Shown: positions 10,925 to 20,888 of the stretch, in pieces
How the letters are laid out: each line of letters starts with the position of its first letter
How positions within the stretch are numbered: the first letter of the stretch is position 1
DNA from: Achatina immaculata
Taxonomy: Eukaryota > Mollusca > Gastropoda > Stylommatophora > Achatinidae
Reading direction: 5' to 3'
Assembly: GCA_009760885.1 (NCBI GenBank)
Contig: CM019696.1
Location: forward strand, 46,709,358 to 46,773,357
Length of the DNA stretch: 64,000 bases
Notes under the pieces: generated by a model
Databases searched by the model: none
The model's input: only the letters and a program-made list of their open reading frames with translations
What the model was told of the DNA's origin: nothing
Program-made: the position numbers and the translations under genes

Positions 10925-11285
10925 ATTAAATATAAAGCTAATCATACAACTAGTCATAAATTTAGCTATGAAGCTAACTAAAAAGCCAGTTATAGCGCCA
11001 ACTGTGAAGCTAACTTTGACGCTAACAATAAATCTAACTACGAAGCTAACTAAGAAGCTAACCATACTGCTAACAATAAATCTAACCATAAATGTAACTA
11101 AAAGTCTAACTATTAAGTTAAACATAAGTCTAATTATGAATCTAACTAAAAAGCTAATAATGAAATTAACTATAACGCTAACAACAAAGTTTGTTATAAA
11201 GCTAGCGAAAAAGCTAATCATGAAGCTAAACGAAAAGCTAACTATAAATCTTAAAGCTAACTACGCTAAAAAGAAACAAATAAAC
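10925..11285. repeat. Degenerate 12-bp repeat (AAGCTAACTAWR), about 30 copies
   Basis: The element A(A/T)(G/T)CTAAC(T/C)A(T/A)(A/G) recurs about every 12 bp, for example AAGCTAACTAAAAAGC and AATCTAACCATAAATG. Because the period is a multiple of three, both strands stay open (123 and 130 codons) with a four-residue periodicity: KLTx on plus, and an alternating hydrophobic SFxV pattern on minus. Period, degeneracy and lack of a start context argue for an old tandem repeat, although substitution has been unusually free of stops. Confidence 0.8.
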
Positions 11286-11439
11286 CTTCTCAAACTCTAG
11301 TACTCGCGGCCTAGACACAACAGGCAACTCCAGTAATCTTTTTTCCTTGTTTAAGCTATTAGGAAATTTTGAGTTGGTCACTCATTTATACTCAGTGCCA
11401 AGCTAAAGTTTGGTTTATTATCTGCATATTGTTCATACA

Positions 11440-12017
11440 GCATACAAAAGAGGCTAACGGGTATTATAATATCCAAAGAAACACCAGTCTATAACAAAAC
11501 TGACACCCTATTAACATCAAGTAAAAGACCAAAAGCAAAGATGGGCAGAACACTTCCGAGAAATACTTAATAGACCACACCAAAAGAATTGATAAAACAT
11601 GAAACTGACTTACCAATCTCACAACTATATGTCAGTCTAGATGAAATTACATTGAACGAAACTTAAACAGCATTGAATCTAATGGCTAACAACAAAGCTG
11701 CAGGTGATGATGAAATAACAGTCGAAATGTTGAAGGCTATTAACAGTGACAACATGAGACAACTACAGAGAATGTTTAATAAAATTTGGAAAGAAGAAAA
11801 GGCCATTTCTAAATGGAAAAAAGGCGTCATTGTTAAAATACCAAAATAAGGCAACCTCAGCAATTGCAGTAATTGAAGATGAATACTATCAGTTGTGTCA
11901 AAAGTATTTTGCAAAGTCATTCTGAATAGAATTAAAGATATAGTGGATGCTGCAATGAGAGAAGAACAGTCAGGATTTCGAAAAAGGAGAAGCTATCTTG
12001 ACCAGATCTTTACTCTG
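11440..12017 (+). mobile_element. LINE family C, 5' RT fragment, plus strand
   Basis: This aligns with the N-terminal part of the minus-strand family C copy at 13242-14962. It has KRPKAKMGRTLPRNT-type text, then MANNKAAGDDEITVEMLKAI, IKIWKEEKAISKWKKGVIVK and ..KDIVDAAMREEQSGFRKR near the end. Frameshifts and a TAA after IVKIPK make it a pseudogene. It stops abruptly at 12017 where an HM repeat begins, so it is 3'-truncated or interrupted. Confidence 0.85.
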
Positions 12018-12018
12018 A

Positions 12019-12245
12019 GTAGAGATGTTGAGGCACAGCATCGTATCGCCGTGGGAACAGGTTATGACAGCTAGATTTGAGTACAGCTAAAAAGTAAAGG
12101 GTGTGCAATTCTTCTTTAGCAGACTCCACCACCATGGGGACTATGGCGGTCCCTGCACCGTTAGCCAGGTTAGGCCTATTACTATGGGTACCACGGAGAG
12201 GTGGGATAGGGTCTTAGCTATTGTTCGCTAACAATGACGCTAGTA
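12019..12245 (+). repeat. Interspersed repeat HM, copy 2
   Basis: GATGTTGAGGCACAGCATCG, AGCAGACTCCACCACCATGG, GTTAGCCAGGTTAGG and AGGTGGGATAGGGTCTTAGC follow in the same order as the copy at 61083-61450. The boundary with the preceding LINE C fragment is sharp. Confidence 0.75.
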
Positions 12246-12249
12246 TATC

Positions 12250-12900
12250 AGCTATGCCCCCTCCCCTATATATTCAATCAACACCCAGAACGGATTTTCG
12301 CCATTCTTCTTTTTATGGAAAAAAATTCTACCGTGAGACTTGAAACTCTTCCCATGGAGCCACATGCTTTCCTGTTTGAGAATCACTGATCGATTAAAGA
12401 AAACAACCAGTAGTACAAAGAGAAATGAAATAAAGCTAAACCGAAGCATTGCTCGCGGCCATCCCAGAAGATTTGTTTTTTCCCTTGATATTCCTTTCTT
12501 GTGTGTCCACGGCGGGAGCTCTGTTCGCCGTAAACTCGTTGTTTCGGCCAGAGTTTCCCGGTGCACTCTTACCCCTGAGGCTAGTGGACATTGGAACTGG
12601 CTCATGTTTGTGTCCTCCTGACATTTTACTCACGCCCTCGCAAATGATTGACCTGGGAGAGTTCTTCGTGAGAAATTTCGTTTTGTGCGGAAACGTCAGA
12701 AAGTGGAAGACTTGTTCGGTCACGTAAGGACTCTTCGTCCTTGTGGCAGAAATACTACAATGTAGTTTTCTATATCGAGGAAAGTAAGCCAAAAGTATTG
12801 ATCGCGGAGAGTAGGAAAACCTTACAAAAGCCTCATAAACAAAGTCATACAAGAAAGCACTAAAAAGGGGCTAAACACACGCACGAACAAACAAATAGAA
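12250..12900. other. Non-repetitive stretch with overlapping open frames on both strands
   Basis: Four frames of 92-138 codons overlap here on both strands. The minus frame 12252-12605 contains a hydrophobic segment (SFISFLFVLLVVFF). The plus frame 12449-12727 begins with a hydrophobic segment (FFPLIFLSCVSTAGALFAV). Neither matches a family I recognise, and no splice or promoter support was seen. GC content is higher than in neighbouring sequence. It could be an exon, an old element, or chance. Confidence 0.3.
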
Positions 12901-12904
12901 GTAC

Positions 12905-13241
12905 GGCGATATCCAAGAAAAATTACCAGAATGCAGACTTACATCACAGGGGAAGACATTAAGACAGATCAGTGGATACAAGTACTTAGGTACCAGTCAT
13001 AGTATCTGACGGCAGGCGCATTTAAGAAATCAGAATCAGGATAGCAATGGCAAAAACAGGTTTTTGGAAAAATGAAGAAGGTATAAGCAAATCAGAAACT
13101 GCCACTAGAAATAAAAAAGAGAGTTCTAACATGCTATACAGAAACTATTCTTCTTTATGCAAGTGAAACATGGAATACGAATAAACAATTAGAATAAAGC
13201 AAGTGAAAGGTGGTTCTTATAAAGGATACTTCGGATACCAT
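12905..13241 (+). mobile_element. Old LINE L, segment 1 of 3
   Basis: The frame reads remnants of the RT-distal region: a YKYLGT-like motif, then NQNQDSNGKNRFLEK, then a SETW-like motif (ASETWNTNKQLE) and WFL.RILRIP. Several stops are present. It breaks at ATACCAT (13235-13241), where LINE C has inserted, and resumes at 14963 in the same frame. It resembles LINE H at 59870-60330. Confidence 0.8.
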
Positions 13242-14962
13242 CTTATCTTATCTTATCTTATATCCTTCCAGTGCCGTTAGACGTCACATAGGGCTCGCAA
13301 AGTAGTTCGCCGACTTTTCCTGTCTTTGGCGAGTCTTTCAACCTCATCAAAGGATTTTATGCCTGTTAACTTGGCCTCTCTTAATAATGTCCTCTTTAGA
13401 GTTTCACGCGGTCTGCCCCTTTTTCTTCGGCCTGTTGTGTTCCACTTGATAGCTTGTTTTGGGATTCTCTGATCATTTCTTCTCATCAAGTGACCAACAT
13501 ATGTCCATCTCCTTTTCCTGATCACCCGTGAGACTGGTTGTTGTTCAGTCATCTGTCTTATCTCTGCATTGTTCTTGAATTCATTCCACTTGATGCCAAG
13601 TATTTTCCTTAGGCATTTGTTTTCAAAAGAGTCTAATTTCTTTTCTATTTCTTTAGTTGTTTTCCAGCTTTCGCATGCATAAATGAGGGTGGATATTACA
13701 TTTGAATTGAATAGTCTTAACTTGGTTTTTGTGCTTATAACTTTTGAATTCCATATGTTCTCAAGATTCTTGAAGATTGATGCTGCTTTTGCAATTCTGA
13801 TCCTAACTTCCTTTCTAGTGTCACCATCCTGGTCTATGTAGCTGCCAAGGTATGCAAATTGATTGACTTCTTCAATATCTGTCCCTTCTATGTGTATTTG
13901 TCCATTTTGATTGATGGGAATTTTCATTATTTTTGTTTTGTCCTTGTTAATTTCAAGTCCTATTTTGCTAGCCAGTGAAGATAGGCTATCTGTTTTTTCT
14001 TGCATGGAATTCACATTATTACTGATAAGAGTTATGTCATCAGCAAAATCAAGATCTTCTAGTTGGGTCCCATGTACCCAGTCAATACCTGTGTTACCTG
14101 TGCAGCATTTTGTCATTATGAAGTCTATTGTAATCCCAAAAAGTAAAGGAGACAGTATACATCCTTGTTTCACGCCTGTTTCAATCTGGAACCATTCACT
14201 CATCCCTTCTTCTGTCTTGACTGCACAACCATATCCATTGTATAAGTCCTTAATGATGTTGACAATTTTAGATGGTATTCCATATAGACATAAAATTCTC
14301 CATAATGAATCTCTGTGTATGCTATCAAATGCCTTCTTAAAATCTATGAAATTCAGTATTAATGGTTTTTGCTTTTCAATATGTTCTTCAAGTATTATTC
14401 TGAGAGTAAAGATCTGGTCGAGACAGCTTCTCCCTTTTCGAAATCCTGCTTGTTCTTCTCTCATTGCAGTATCCACTATATCTTTGAGTCTATTCAAAAT
14501 GACCTTGCAAAATACTTTTGACACAACTGATATTAAGGTTACTCCTCTCTAGTTGTTACAGTCACTAAGGTTGCCCTTTTTTGGTATTTTAACAATGATT
14601 CCCTTCTTCCAATTAGAAGGGACCTTTTCTTCTTTCCAAATCTTGTTAAACATTCTCTGTAGGTGTCTCATGTTGTCACTATTGATAGCTTTTAGCATCT
14701 CGGCTGTTATTTCATCTTCACCTGCAGCTTTGTTGTTAGCCATTAAATTCACTGCTGTTTCAATTTCATGCAATTTAATTTCATCTAGATTGACATTTAG
14801 TTGTGGGGCTGGTAAGTCAGTTTCAAGGTTTAACAATTCTTTTGGGTGTGGTCGATTGAGTATTTCTTGGAAGTGTTCAGCCCATCTTTGCTTTTGGTCT
14901 TTATTTGATGTTAATAGTGTTCCAGTTTTGCTAAGGATTGGTCTTTCTTTAGATGTAATAGT
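13242..14962 (-). mobile_element. LINE family C, near-intact reverse transcriptase ORF, minus strand
   Basis: On the minus strand an open frame runs from the 5' truncation point (14962) to the stop at 13277, about 562 codons, with a single visible TAG at 14549-14551 in place of the usual Trp codon (CNNxRGVTL). Reverse transcriptase motifs are in order: KKGIIVKIPKKGNLSDCNN, QAGFRKGRSCLDQI, motif A FIDFKKAFDSIHRDSLW, motif B GVKQGCILSPLLF, motif C DFADDITLI with both catalytic Asp residues, motif D GLEINKDKTKIM and motif E FAYLGSYIDQDGD. The C-terminus has RRWTYVGHLMRRNDQRIPKQ and RKRGRPRETLKRTLLREAKL. The protein would copy LINE RNA at a nicked target. The endonuclease domain is lost by truncation. 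The 3' tail is (TAAGA)n, seen as CTTAT repeats at 13242-13262. ATACCAT is duplicated on both sides (13235-13241 and 14963-14969). It is the least decayed LINE here. Confidence 0.95.
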
Positions 14963-15124
14963 ATACCATGGACAGTCAGAAAGACAAATGAGGAAGTATT
15001 ACAGCAGGCAAAGGAATGACTCAAACAAGTGTTGTACATAAGAAAAAGACAGTCAGAGTTTCTCGGACACATCAGCAGACACGAAGGTGTTGAAAAATTG
15101 GTCATGACTGAAAAGATCGATGGT
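14963..15124 (+). mobile_element. Old LINE L, segment 2 of 3
   Basis: It resumes with TVRKTNEEVLQQA, then LYIRKRQSEFLGHISRHEGV and EKLVMTEKIDG, continuing the ORF broken at 13241. It is interrupted again at CGATGGT (15118-15124) by LINE B. The KRQxEFLGHIxRxEGxEKLV text is a typical LINE ORF2 C-terminal motif. Confidence 0.85.
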
Positions 15125-15877
15125 CTTGTCTTGTCTTGTCTTTCATCATTTACTGCTATGTGTAGAGGTGAAGTGCAATTGTCTCCCAATGGCTCGCCTG
15201 TTGGCTTCGTACATTGAGATGTTCAGAGACGCTGTCATACCAACAGTCCATCGTTTCCGTGGGCGGCCACTTCTTCTGCTTTTGTGTGGTCTGTAAAACA
15301 TTGGTCTCTGTGGTACACGTTCTGTTGGTAGTCGTGACACAAAACCTAACCATTTTAATTGCTATTTTTTAATATAGTTCAGAACGGGTTCAACTCTTTA
15401 TTTCTAATGACATCGTTTCTGATTCTGTCCATTCTTGATATTCCAAGAATTCTTCTCAAGAATCTCATTTCAGTTGTAATTTTCCTTTTGTCTTTTGCTG
15501 TCATCGTCCATGCCTGGCATTGGTATCACAACGTTGGTATAAGGATTGTCTTATAGATAGTTCTTTTGGTTTCCAGTGAGACATGCTTGTTGTTTAGTAT
15601 GGGAGCCATTTGCCCGATAAGTTGATTCGCTTTGTTACATCTGTTTTCGATCTTTATGTCTATTTTTCCTTTTGTTGAGAAAATGCTTCCGATGTACTTG
15701 AAATGCGTTACTTACTTCAAAGTATGGTGTTCCAGTGTAATGTTTATTGGTGTATCTACTCTTGTGATGGTCATGATTTCTGTTTTGCCTAGGCCAATTT
15801 TCAAATTGTGTTCTTTGCGTACATCATTCAATCTATTAATGTGATCTTGCAAGCCTTCGTCTGAGTCGGCAACTAGA
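15125..15877 (-). mobile_element. LINE family B, 5'-truncated, minus strand, (ACAAG)n tail
   Basis: The minus strand starts inside the RT domain (VADSDEGLQDHINRLNDVRK, KIGLGKTEIM). It continues through the C-terminal region (KSRRSGRPRKRWTVGMTASL, NISMYEANRRAIGR) to a (ACAAG)n tail at 15125-15140. Many frame breaks are present. The flanks show CGATGGT at 15118-15124 and again at 15878-15884, which is read as its target-site duplication. Confidence 0.85.
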
Positions 15878-15884
15878 CGATGGT

Positions 15885-17228
15885 TCATTCATTCATTCAT
15901 TCATTCATTTGCATGTCCCTTGCGGAACTTTGCCTCCCTAACAGCACTCCTGTAGGCCTCTCGGTTGTGATCAAGATGGCTTGCTGCTGACCCATCCATT
16001 TGCAGATTATCAACGATGTCTTGCAGCCGTCTTCGCCCTGGTTTTCCTCTCTTTCTTTTTCACATTATGTATCCGTCAAGACGGTCTTCTCTAGATTATC
16101 ATGACGTTTAATGTGACCAGAATTTTAAAGTTTTCTCTCCTTAAACCTCGTTACTAGCCAGCCTTCTTCAATATTAAGTTCTTGTAGTATGGATATATTT
16201 GTTCTTTTTTGCGTCCATGATATTTGAAGAACTCTTCTGTAGCATTTACATTCAAAAGCATTTACGTGTTTCTCAGCTGTTTTGTTAAGTTTCCAGGTCT
16301 CACAGGCATATGTTGCGATGGGAAAGATGCATTCCATTAAAAATCTTATTTTTGTAGTACTGTCTGTTCCTCTCCACAGATTCTTTAGTTGTTTTACTCT
16401 CTGAAGAGCAATAGATGTCATCTTTTTAATTTCCCTCCTTGTATATCCATTATTAGTTAGTAGTGATCCAAGATATTCAAAACTCTCCACTTCTTCCAAA
16501 TTTTCATCATTGATATATATTTCAGCTGCCTTGTTTGTTTTGTCAGTTGTCATCAATTTAGTTTTGTTCGCATTAAGATAGAGGTTTTGCTCTTCGCCAT
16601 TCTTACGGACTTTCTGTGTTGTGGACAGTAATACTGTGTCATTAGCATATCTAATCTCTGGTATTTCATAACCTCCAATTGTTATGGCATCGTAATATTC
16701 TTTGTCTACATCTTCTCTAACATTCCTCATTATATTTTCAGTATACAAGTTAAACAAGTAGGGTGACAATATGAACCCCTGACGGACCCATTGTTTTATG
16801 TCAAACCAGTTGTTGTTTCACCATTTATTCTTACTGCTGCTTGTTGGTCTAGATACAGCAGTGATGTTAACTGTATCAAATGTGTTGAAAATCCCATTTT
16901 CCCCATTATTTCCCAAAGTTTCTGGTGTTGTACACAGTCAAGTGCCTTTGAGTAGTCTATAAAGGATAAATATAGATTCACGTTAATCTCTCTGCATTTC
17001 TCTATTATTAATCTTATATTAAATATATGATCTATTGATCCTCTTCCTTGCCTGAAACCAGATTGGACCATATTGACTTCTTCTTCTATTTTCTTACGAA
17101 GTCTACCCATTATGATTTTTAACAGAATTTTTCTCTCATGACTAACCAGGGCAACAGTTCTGTAGTTTGTGCATAATTTCAGGTTACTCCTTTTTGGCAG
17201 TGGTATGAACATAGTTCTTTCCATTCTT
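15885..17228 (-). mobile_element. LINE family A, longest copy, minus strand
   Basis: The minus strand begins in the RT domain: TMFIPLPKRSNLKLCTNYRT, QSGFRQGRGSIDHIFNIRLI, motif A-like SFIDYSKALDCVQHQKLW. After a frameshift near 16790 come FILSPYLFNLYTENIMR-type motif B text and motif C written YAND instead of YADD. The distal region then follows (ESFEYLGSLLTNNGYTRREI, IATYACETWKLNKTAEKHVN, CYRRVLQISWTQKRTNISIL). The 3' end carries a (TTCA)n, that is (TGAA)n, tail at 15885-15910. TAGACGATGGT occurs at 15874-15884 and again at 17229-17239, an 11-bp target-site duplication. The catalytic Asp change, frameshift and 5' truncation make it inactive. Confidence 0.93.
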
Positions 17229-17239
17229 TAGACGATGGT

Positions 17240-17335
17240 AAAAGAGAGAAATACCTGGACGGCCTGACTGCATAGTTTGTCAGGGAAACAGCCAGTCGAT
17301 ACGGAGAGAGAGATGATCGTCTACGCCTACTGATA
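17240..17335 (+). mobile_element. Old LINE L, segment 3 of 3 (3' end)
   Basis: After the nested B and A insertions the plus strand resumes with KREKYLDGLTA, then GEREMIVYAY, stop, YGT. This is the expected continuation and C-terminal end of LINE L (compare the RSIIANASRHGT ending of LINE K). The KREKYLDGL text fits directly after EKIDG at 15123. Confidence 0.75.
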
Positions 17336-17624
17336 TGGCACTATCCGATCTGATTTTCCAAAATTACACAAGATTATTATGTTCAAATAGTAATATTGAA
17401 GAGGATGACTTCGTAACACAGCAACAGCACGAAAGATAAGTGAGAAAAGAGGCACAGGGGAAAAGGGAATAACGATATTGACAATTACCCTGAGCGCGTG
17501 ACAGAGTCAATAACCAATGGAATTGGTGTAAAAGACCAATATGTCAAATCACTGGAGAGACATGACAACGGAAGCCGGGTAGCTCGGCGTTTGATTATGA
17601 TCTTTCTGGTAATTTAAAAAAAAG

Positions 17625-18015
17625 TTTTTTAAAATCCATTTTCACGCCATTACGGCATATTGGGGACACAGTGTTAGGCCCATATTTTTCGTGACCTTCG
17701 GCACATGAAATTATGACGTGGTCAGTATCACACCTGGCCGCATTTACCTTCTCAAATTTCTCTGGTACCCGTATCTAGAGGCTGGGTGGACCCAGGGGCC
17801 CTTTTCTGGTGTGTACAAGAAAAAAAAAATTCCACTGCCGGGACTTGAACCCGGTACCATCAGGTTAGTAAACCGAGCGGTGCTGACGTCGGAGGCACCC
17901 AGCCAAAAGGCGCATCGCAAAACTCAGGGTACCACGCGTCATCACCTGTGTGCAGACGAAGAAGAAGAAGAAGAAGATTAAACCGAGCACTTAACAACTG
18001 AGCTAACCAAACCGC
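17625..18015 (-). mobile_element. tRNA-derived SINE, minus strand, interrupted by a younger insert
   Basis: The reverse complement has a tRNA-like head (GGTTAGCTCAGTTGTTAAGT, GGGTTCAAGTCC) and a body with CTCTAGATACGGGTACCAGA, the CCAGGTGTGATACTGACCAC core and a GCCGTAATGGCGTGAAAATG end. A (GAA)n-tailed retroposon splits the tRNA head at TAAACCGAGC. It is the same family as 3225-3500 and 38985-39280. Confidence 0.85.
17879..17978 (+). mobile_element. Short (GAA)n-tailed retroposon inserted in a SINE
   Basis: This 100-bp insert begins GGTGCTGACGTCGGAGGCAC, contains CAAAAGGCGCATCGC and CAGGGTACCACGCGTCATC, and ends in (GAA)6. It is flanked by TAAACCGAGC at 17869-17878 and 17979-17988, a perfect 10-bp target-site duplication. 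It is the 3' end of the longer element found on the minus strand at 61925-62350. The tail and 5' truncation indicate LINE-mediated retroposition. Confidence 0.92.
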
Positions 18016-18059
18016 CATCTTTCTGGTAACAATACATTTTAACTGTAATAATAATGACA

Positions 18060-18355
18060 AATGAGCACACAACAGCCAGTCTCATGGATTACCAGAAAAA
18101 AGAAGATGGACATACGTCGGTCAGGTGATGGGAAGAAACAATCAAAGGATCCCCAAACGAGCTATCAAGTGGAACACAACAGGCCGAAGAAAAAGAGGCA
18201 GACCACGTGGAACTCTGAAGAGGTCAGTGTTAAGAGAGGCCAGGTCAGTGGGCATGACATCCTTTGATGAGACTGAAAAACTGGCCGAAGACAGGAAATC
18301 TTGGCGAGCTACCCTATGTGAATTTTAGCGGCACTGGAAGGATGTAAGATGTAAG
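18060..18355 (+). mobile_element. LINE family C, 3'-terminal fragment
   Basis: The frames give QQPVSWITRKKKMDI, then GRNNQRIPKRAIKWNTTGRR, KRGRPRGTLKRSVLREARSV and a RATLCEF stop. A GGATGTAAGATGTAAG end follows. AATAATGACA flanks both sides (18050-18059 and 18356-18365), a 10-bp target-site duplication. One frameshift splits the ORF. Confidence 0.92.
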
Positions 18356-18392
18356 AATAATGACATGACCATAACAACGACAGAGACCAGAA

Positions 18393-18920
18393 GGGGAGGG
18401 GACAATAAAAAGAAGAGTAAAAGTAAATAGAATCCTATTCTGATGGGAGAATAAAAGGAAGAGTAAAAGTAAATAGAATCCTATTCTGAGGGGAGAATAA
18501 AAGGAAGAGTAAAAGTAAATAGAATCCTATTCTGAGGGGAGAAGAAAAGGAAGAGTAAAAGTAAATAGAATCCTATTCTGAGGGGAGAAGAAAAGGAAGA
18601 GTAAAAGTAAATAGAATCCTATTTTGAGGGGAGAAGAAAAGGAAGAGTAAAAGTAAATAGAATCCTATTCTGAGGGGAGAAGAAAAGGAAGAGTAAAAGT
18701 AAATAGAATCCTATTCTGAAGGGAGAAGAAAAGGAAGAGTAAAAGTAAATAGAATCCTATACTGAGGGGAGAAGAAAAGGAAGAGTAAAAGTAAATAGAA
18801 TCCTATTCTGAAGGGAGAAGAAAAGGAAAAGTAAAAGTAAATAGAATCCTATTCTGAGGGGAGAAGAAAAGGAAGAGTAAAAGTAAATAGAATCCTATTT
18901 TGAGGGGAGAAGAAAAGGAA
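18393..18920. repeat. 46-bp minisatellite, about 11.5 copies
   Basis: The unit is GGGGAGAAGAAAAGGAAGAG, TAAAAGTAAATAGAATCCTA, TTCTGA (46 bp). Copies are more than 90 percent alike. A G-rich tract (GGTTTGGTTGGGTTTGGGCG and a run of about 15 G) follows at 18945-18980. Confidence 0.96.
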
Positions 18921-19089
18921 AATAAAAACAAGGAAAATGGTGTGGGGTTTGGTTGGGTTTGGGCGGGGGGGGGGGGGGGTGCTAGGGTTGGAAAGAGTGA
19001 AAAAAAGGAAGAAATAAAGGATGATTATGATAATGATTATTAATATTACACGAGCAAAGTCAAAAACTAGCCACAAACCAATGGACGTA

Positions 19090-19410
19090 ACCTTTTAACA
19101 AATGCTGTATTTTCTTGAATGAGAGTTTATTCAATAAATAAATTATTGTGGTGATTCGGCGTTTATTAGAAGCCGTCGTCTATTCAAGGCAGGGGTTTAT
19201 TCGCAGAGAGCCAGTTACGGTTCTTCAGCATCGGTATTAGCCTATGTCATACATTTTTCCATAAAATGAGACAGAGTCGATGTAGTGACCCGGCGTTTAT
19301 TTCAGACCTGGCGTTTATATGAGGCACTCGTTTATTCGAATCTTTACTCCGTAACCCCACCCTACACCCCAGGCAGTCGACTACTTCAGACCCGGTGTTT
19401 AATCAAGGAA
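19090..19410. other. Dispersed GGCGTTTAT-type subrepeats
   Basis: The phrases TTCGGCGTTTATTAGAAGC, CCCGGCGTTTATTTCAGACC, TGGCGTTTATATGAGGC and CCCGGTGTTTAATCAAGG recur with spacers. Sub-repeats of this style often lie near the ends of DNA transposons, but no terminal inverted repeat or transposase was found here, so the class is left open. Confidence 0.4.
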
Positions 19411-19507
19411 ACACTATATATGATAACAGCCAAGGGTAATTTTTTTAAAAAGTTTTTTCACATATTTGTAATGGTTACGTCCCTTGACTTGCGGTTACTT
19501 TTTAAAA

Positions 19508-19853
19508 ACTCTCTCTCTCTCTCTCTCTGAACCTTAAGTGCCCAGGGCACATGGGGCTTCCGCAGGGGTTTTCCACAAATGCCTGTCCTTTGCCTTTTTT
19601 TCTGCTCTTGCCCAGGTGAGCCCTCTATTGCTCAACATCCTTTCTGTTGTTCTTCTCCATGTCTCTTTTGGTCTACCCTTACTTCTGTTCCCCTGTGGTG
19701 TCCATCTTAGTGCTATTTTTGGTAGTGAGTTGTCAGTCATTCGGAGCACATGTCCCAACCATCGCCAGCGTCTTTCCTCAATAATTGTTGTCAGTGGCTT
19801 CATCTGCATTTCTGCCAATAAGATGTTATTTCTTATGGTGTTTGGCCGCGAAA
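19508..19853 (-). mobile_element. LINE family D, 3'-terminal fragment, minus strand
   Basis: The minus strand repeats the C-terminal protein of the 5775 copy almost exactly (PNTIRNNILLAEMQMKPLTT, WLGHVLRMTDNSLPKIALRW, WARAEKKAKDRHLWKTPAEA, PCALGT). It ends in (AG)n, seen as CT repeats at 19509-19529. It is 5'-truncated at WPNTIRNN. High identity with the 5775 copy suggests a comparatively recent family. Confidence 0.93.
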
Positions 19854-19859
19854 GATGCA

Positions 19860-20184
19860 CTGCGTTTCTCTTGCGATGATCTGGCATGCCACCATCTTTG
19901 AATGGTTGGCAAACAACCACCTGAATCTCTAACTAATCCCCTGCCAACCCTCGCACCCCCCCCCCCCCAACCCCCACACCTCGAACTTGATGCTAATTAT
20001 TGTTAAGTTCTAGATCAGGGGGTTAGGTTCCAGGAAGGAGGTTGAACTTATCGTCACATTAATTTATGATTTTTTGGTCATGTTTTAATGTGTTTTAATT
20101 TGTGATAAAAGATATATTCTGTCCCCGTTCTTCTGACTTGGAGGGGATAGAAAAAAAACCAAACTGAGTTTATACTTTTAATCT
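19860..20184. other. Unassigned, with a poly-C run
   Basis: It contains a run of about ten C at 19959 and AT-rich text. No gene, and no repeat shared with the rest of the window, is visible. Confidence 0.35.
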
Positions 20185-20400
20185 ATTTTTCGTGTTTTTA
20201 TCTAAAAAAAAATCTGTATTTTAAATCTATTTTCCATGTTTTTATCTGTTGAGTTGTTTTTTTATGTGATCTTTGAAAAAAAGGCTTTTGCCGAAATATT
20301 GAAATGTTGTACGTTCTTCATTTGTATGTGCTCATCTTGCTTCCTGCCATTCTTATTTCTGCCCACTTTTCTCAGTCTAATCTAACTTTTTTTGTAAAAA
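20185..20400 (+). repeat. GCCGAAATATTG element, copy 1
   Basis: It contains TTTTTATCTGTTGAGTTGTT, CTTTGAAAAAAAGGCTTTTG, CCGAAATATTGAAATGTTGT and TCATTTGTATGTGCTCATCT in order. The same order recurs at 31285 (+), 48040 (+), 59040 (-), 61705 (+) and partly 52955 (-). The AAAAGGCTTTTGCC part can form a short hairpin. No ORF is shared among copies. The element is unclassified; a retroelement terminal region is one possibility. Confidence 0.7.
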
Positions 20401-20611
20401 ATAAATCTACTTAAAATTCTTCCACATGTTTCATTCCTAACACTCCTTAAGGACTACGATAAAATATCGAAGAAGAGAAACTTTATAAAAGTCATATTGT
20501 TGAAGTGAAGCTGCGAACGAAGATATCCTTTACTTGGCTTTGGACTATAACTTTTTCTAAATGAAACATCGCGGCCGTAGCCCTATTATCGGCCATGATT
20601 TTAACTGAGAT

Positions 20612-20875
20612 GGGTGTCTGAGTGGCGAAGTGATTAGTGCACTGGTCTCTCATGGCGAAGGTCGGGGGTTCGAATCCGGCCGGCGGCACCCCAGTCACCC
20701 AGCTGTAGAAATGGGTACCTGACTTCTTCTGGAGTTGGGGAAGGAAAGGCAGCCAGGCGTGATACTGACCATATCACCCTCTAGTGTGCTGACAGGTCAA
20801 GGAAAATATGGGCACTAACACCATATCCCTATGTGCCTCTAAGGCATGACAGGATTACCTTTACCTTTACCTACC
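20612..20875 (+). mobile_element. Complete tRNA-derived SINE with target-site duplication
   Basis: The head can fold as a tRNA: GGGTGTC pairs with GGCACCC, the A box is TGGCGAAGTGATTAGTGCAC and the B box is GGTTCGAATCC. The body contains AGAAATGGGTACCTGACTTC, the core CCAGGCGTGATACTGACCAT, CTGACAGGTCAAGGAAAATA and CTAAGGCATGACAGGATTAC, ending in (TTTACC)n. TTTTAACTGAGAT occurs at 20599-20611 and 20876-20888, a 13-bp duplication proving retroposition. This is the reference copy for the family. Confidence 0.96.
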
Positions 20876-20888
20876 TTTTAACTGAGAT

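Noticed and set aside
12252..12852. Type II membrane protein start (hydrophobic segment at the minus-strand frame)
   Set aside because: Several equally long frames overlap on both strands, with no homology or splice support; kept only as an unassigned stretch.
13911..14552. Plus-strand 213-codon frame
   Set aside because: Antisense shadow of the LINE C reverse transcriptase.
20612..20695. Genuine tRNA gene
   Set aside because: The tRNA-like head is followed by a SINE body, tail and a 13-bp target-site duplication, so it is a retroposon.
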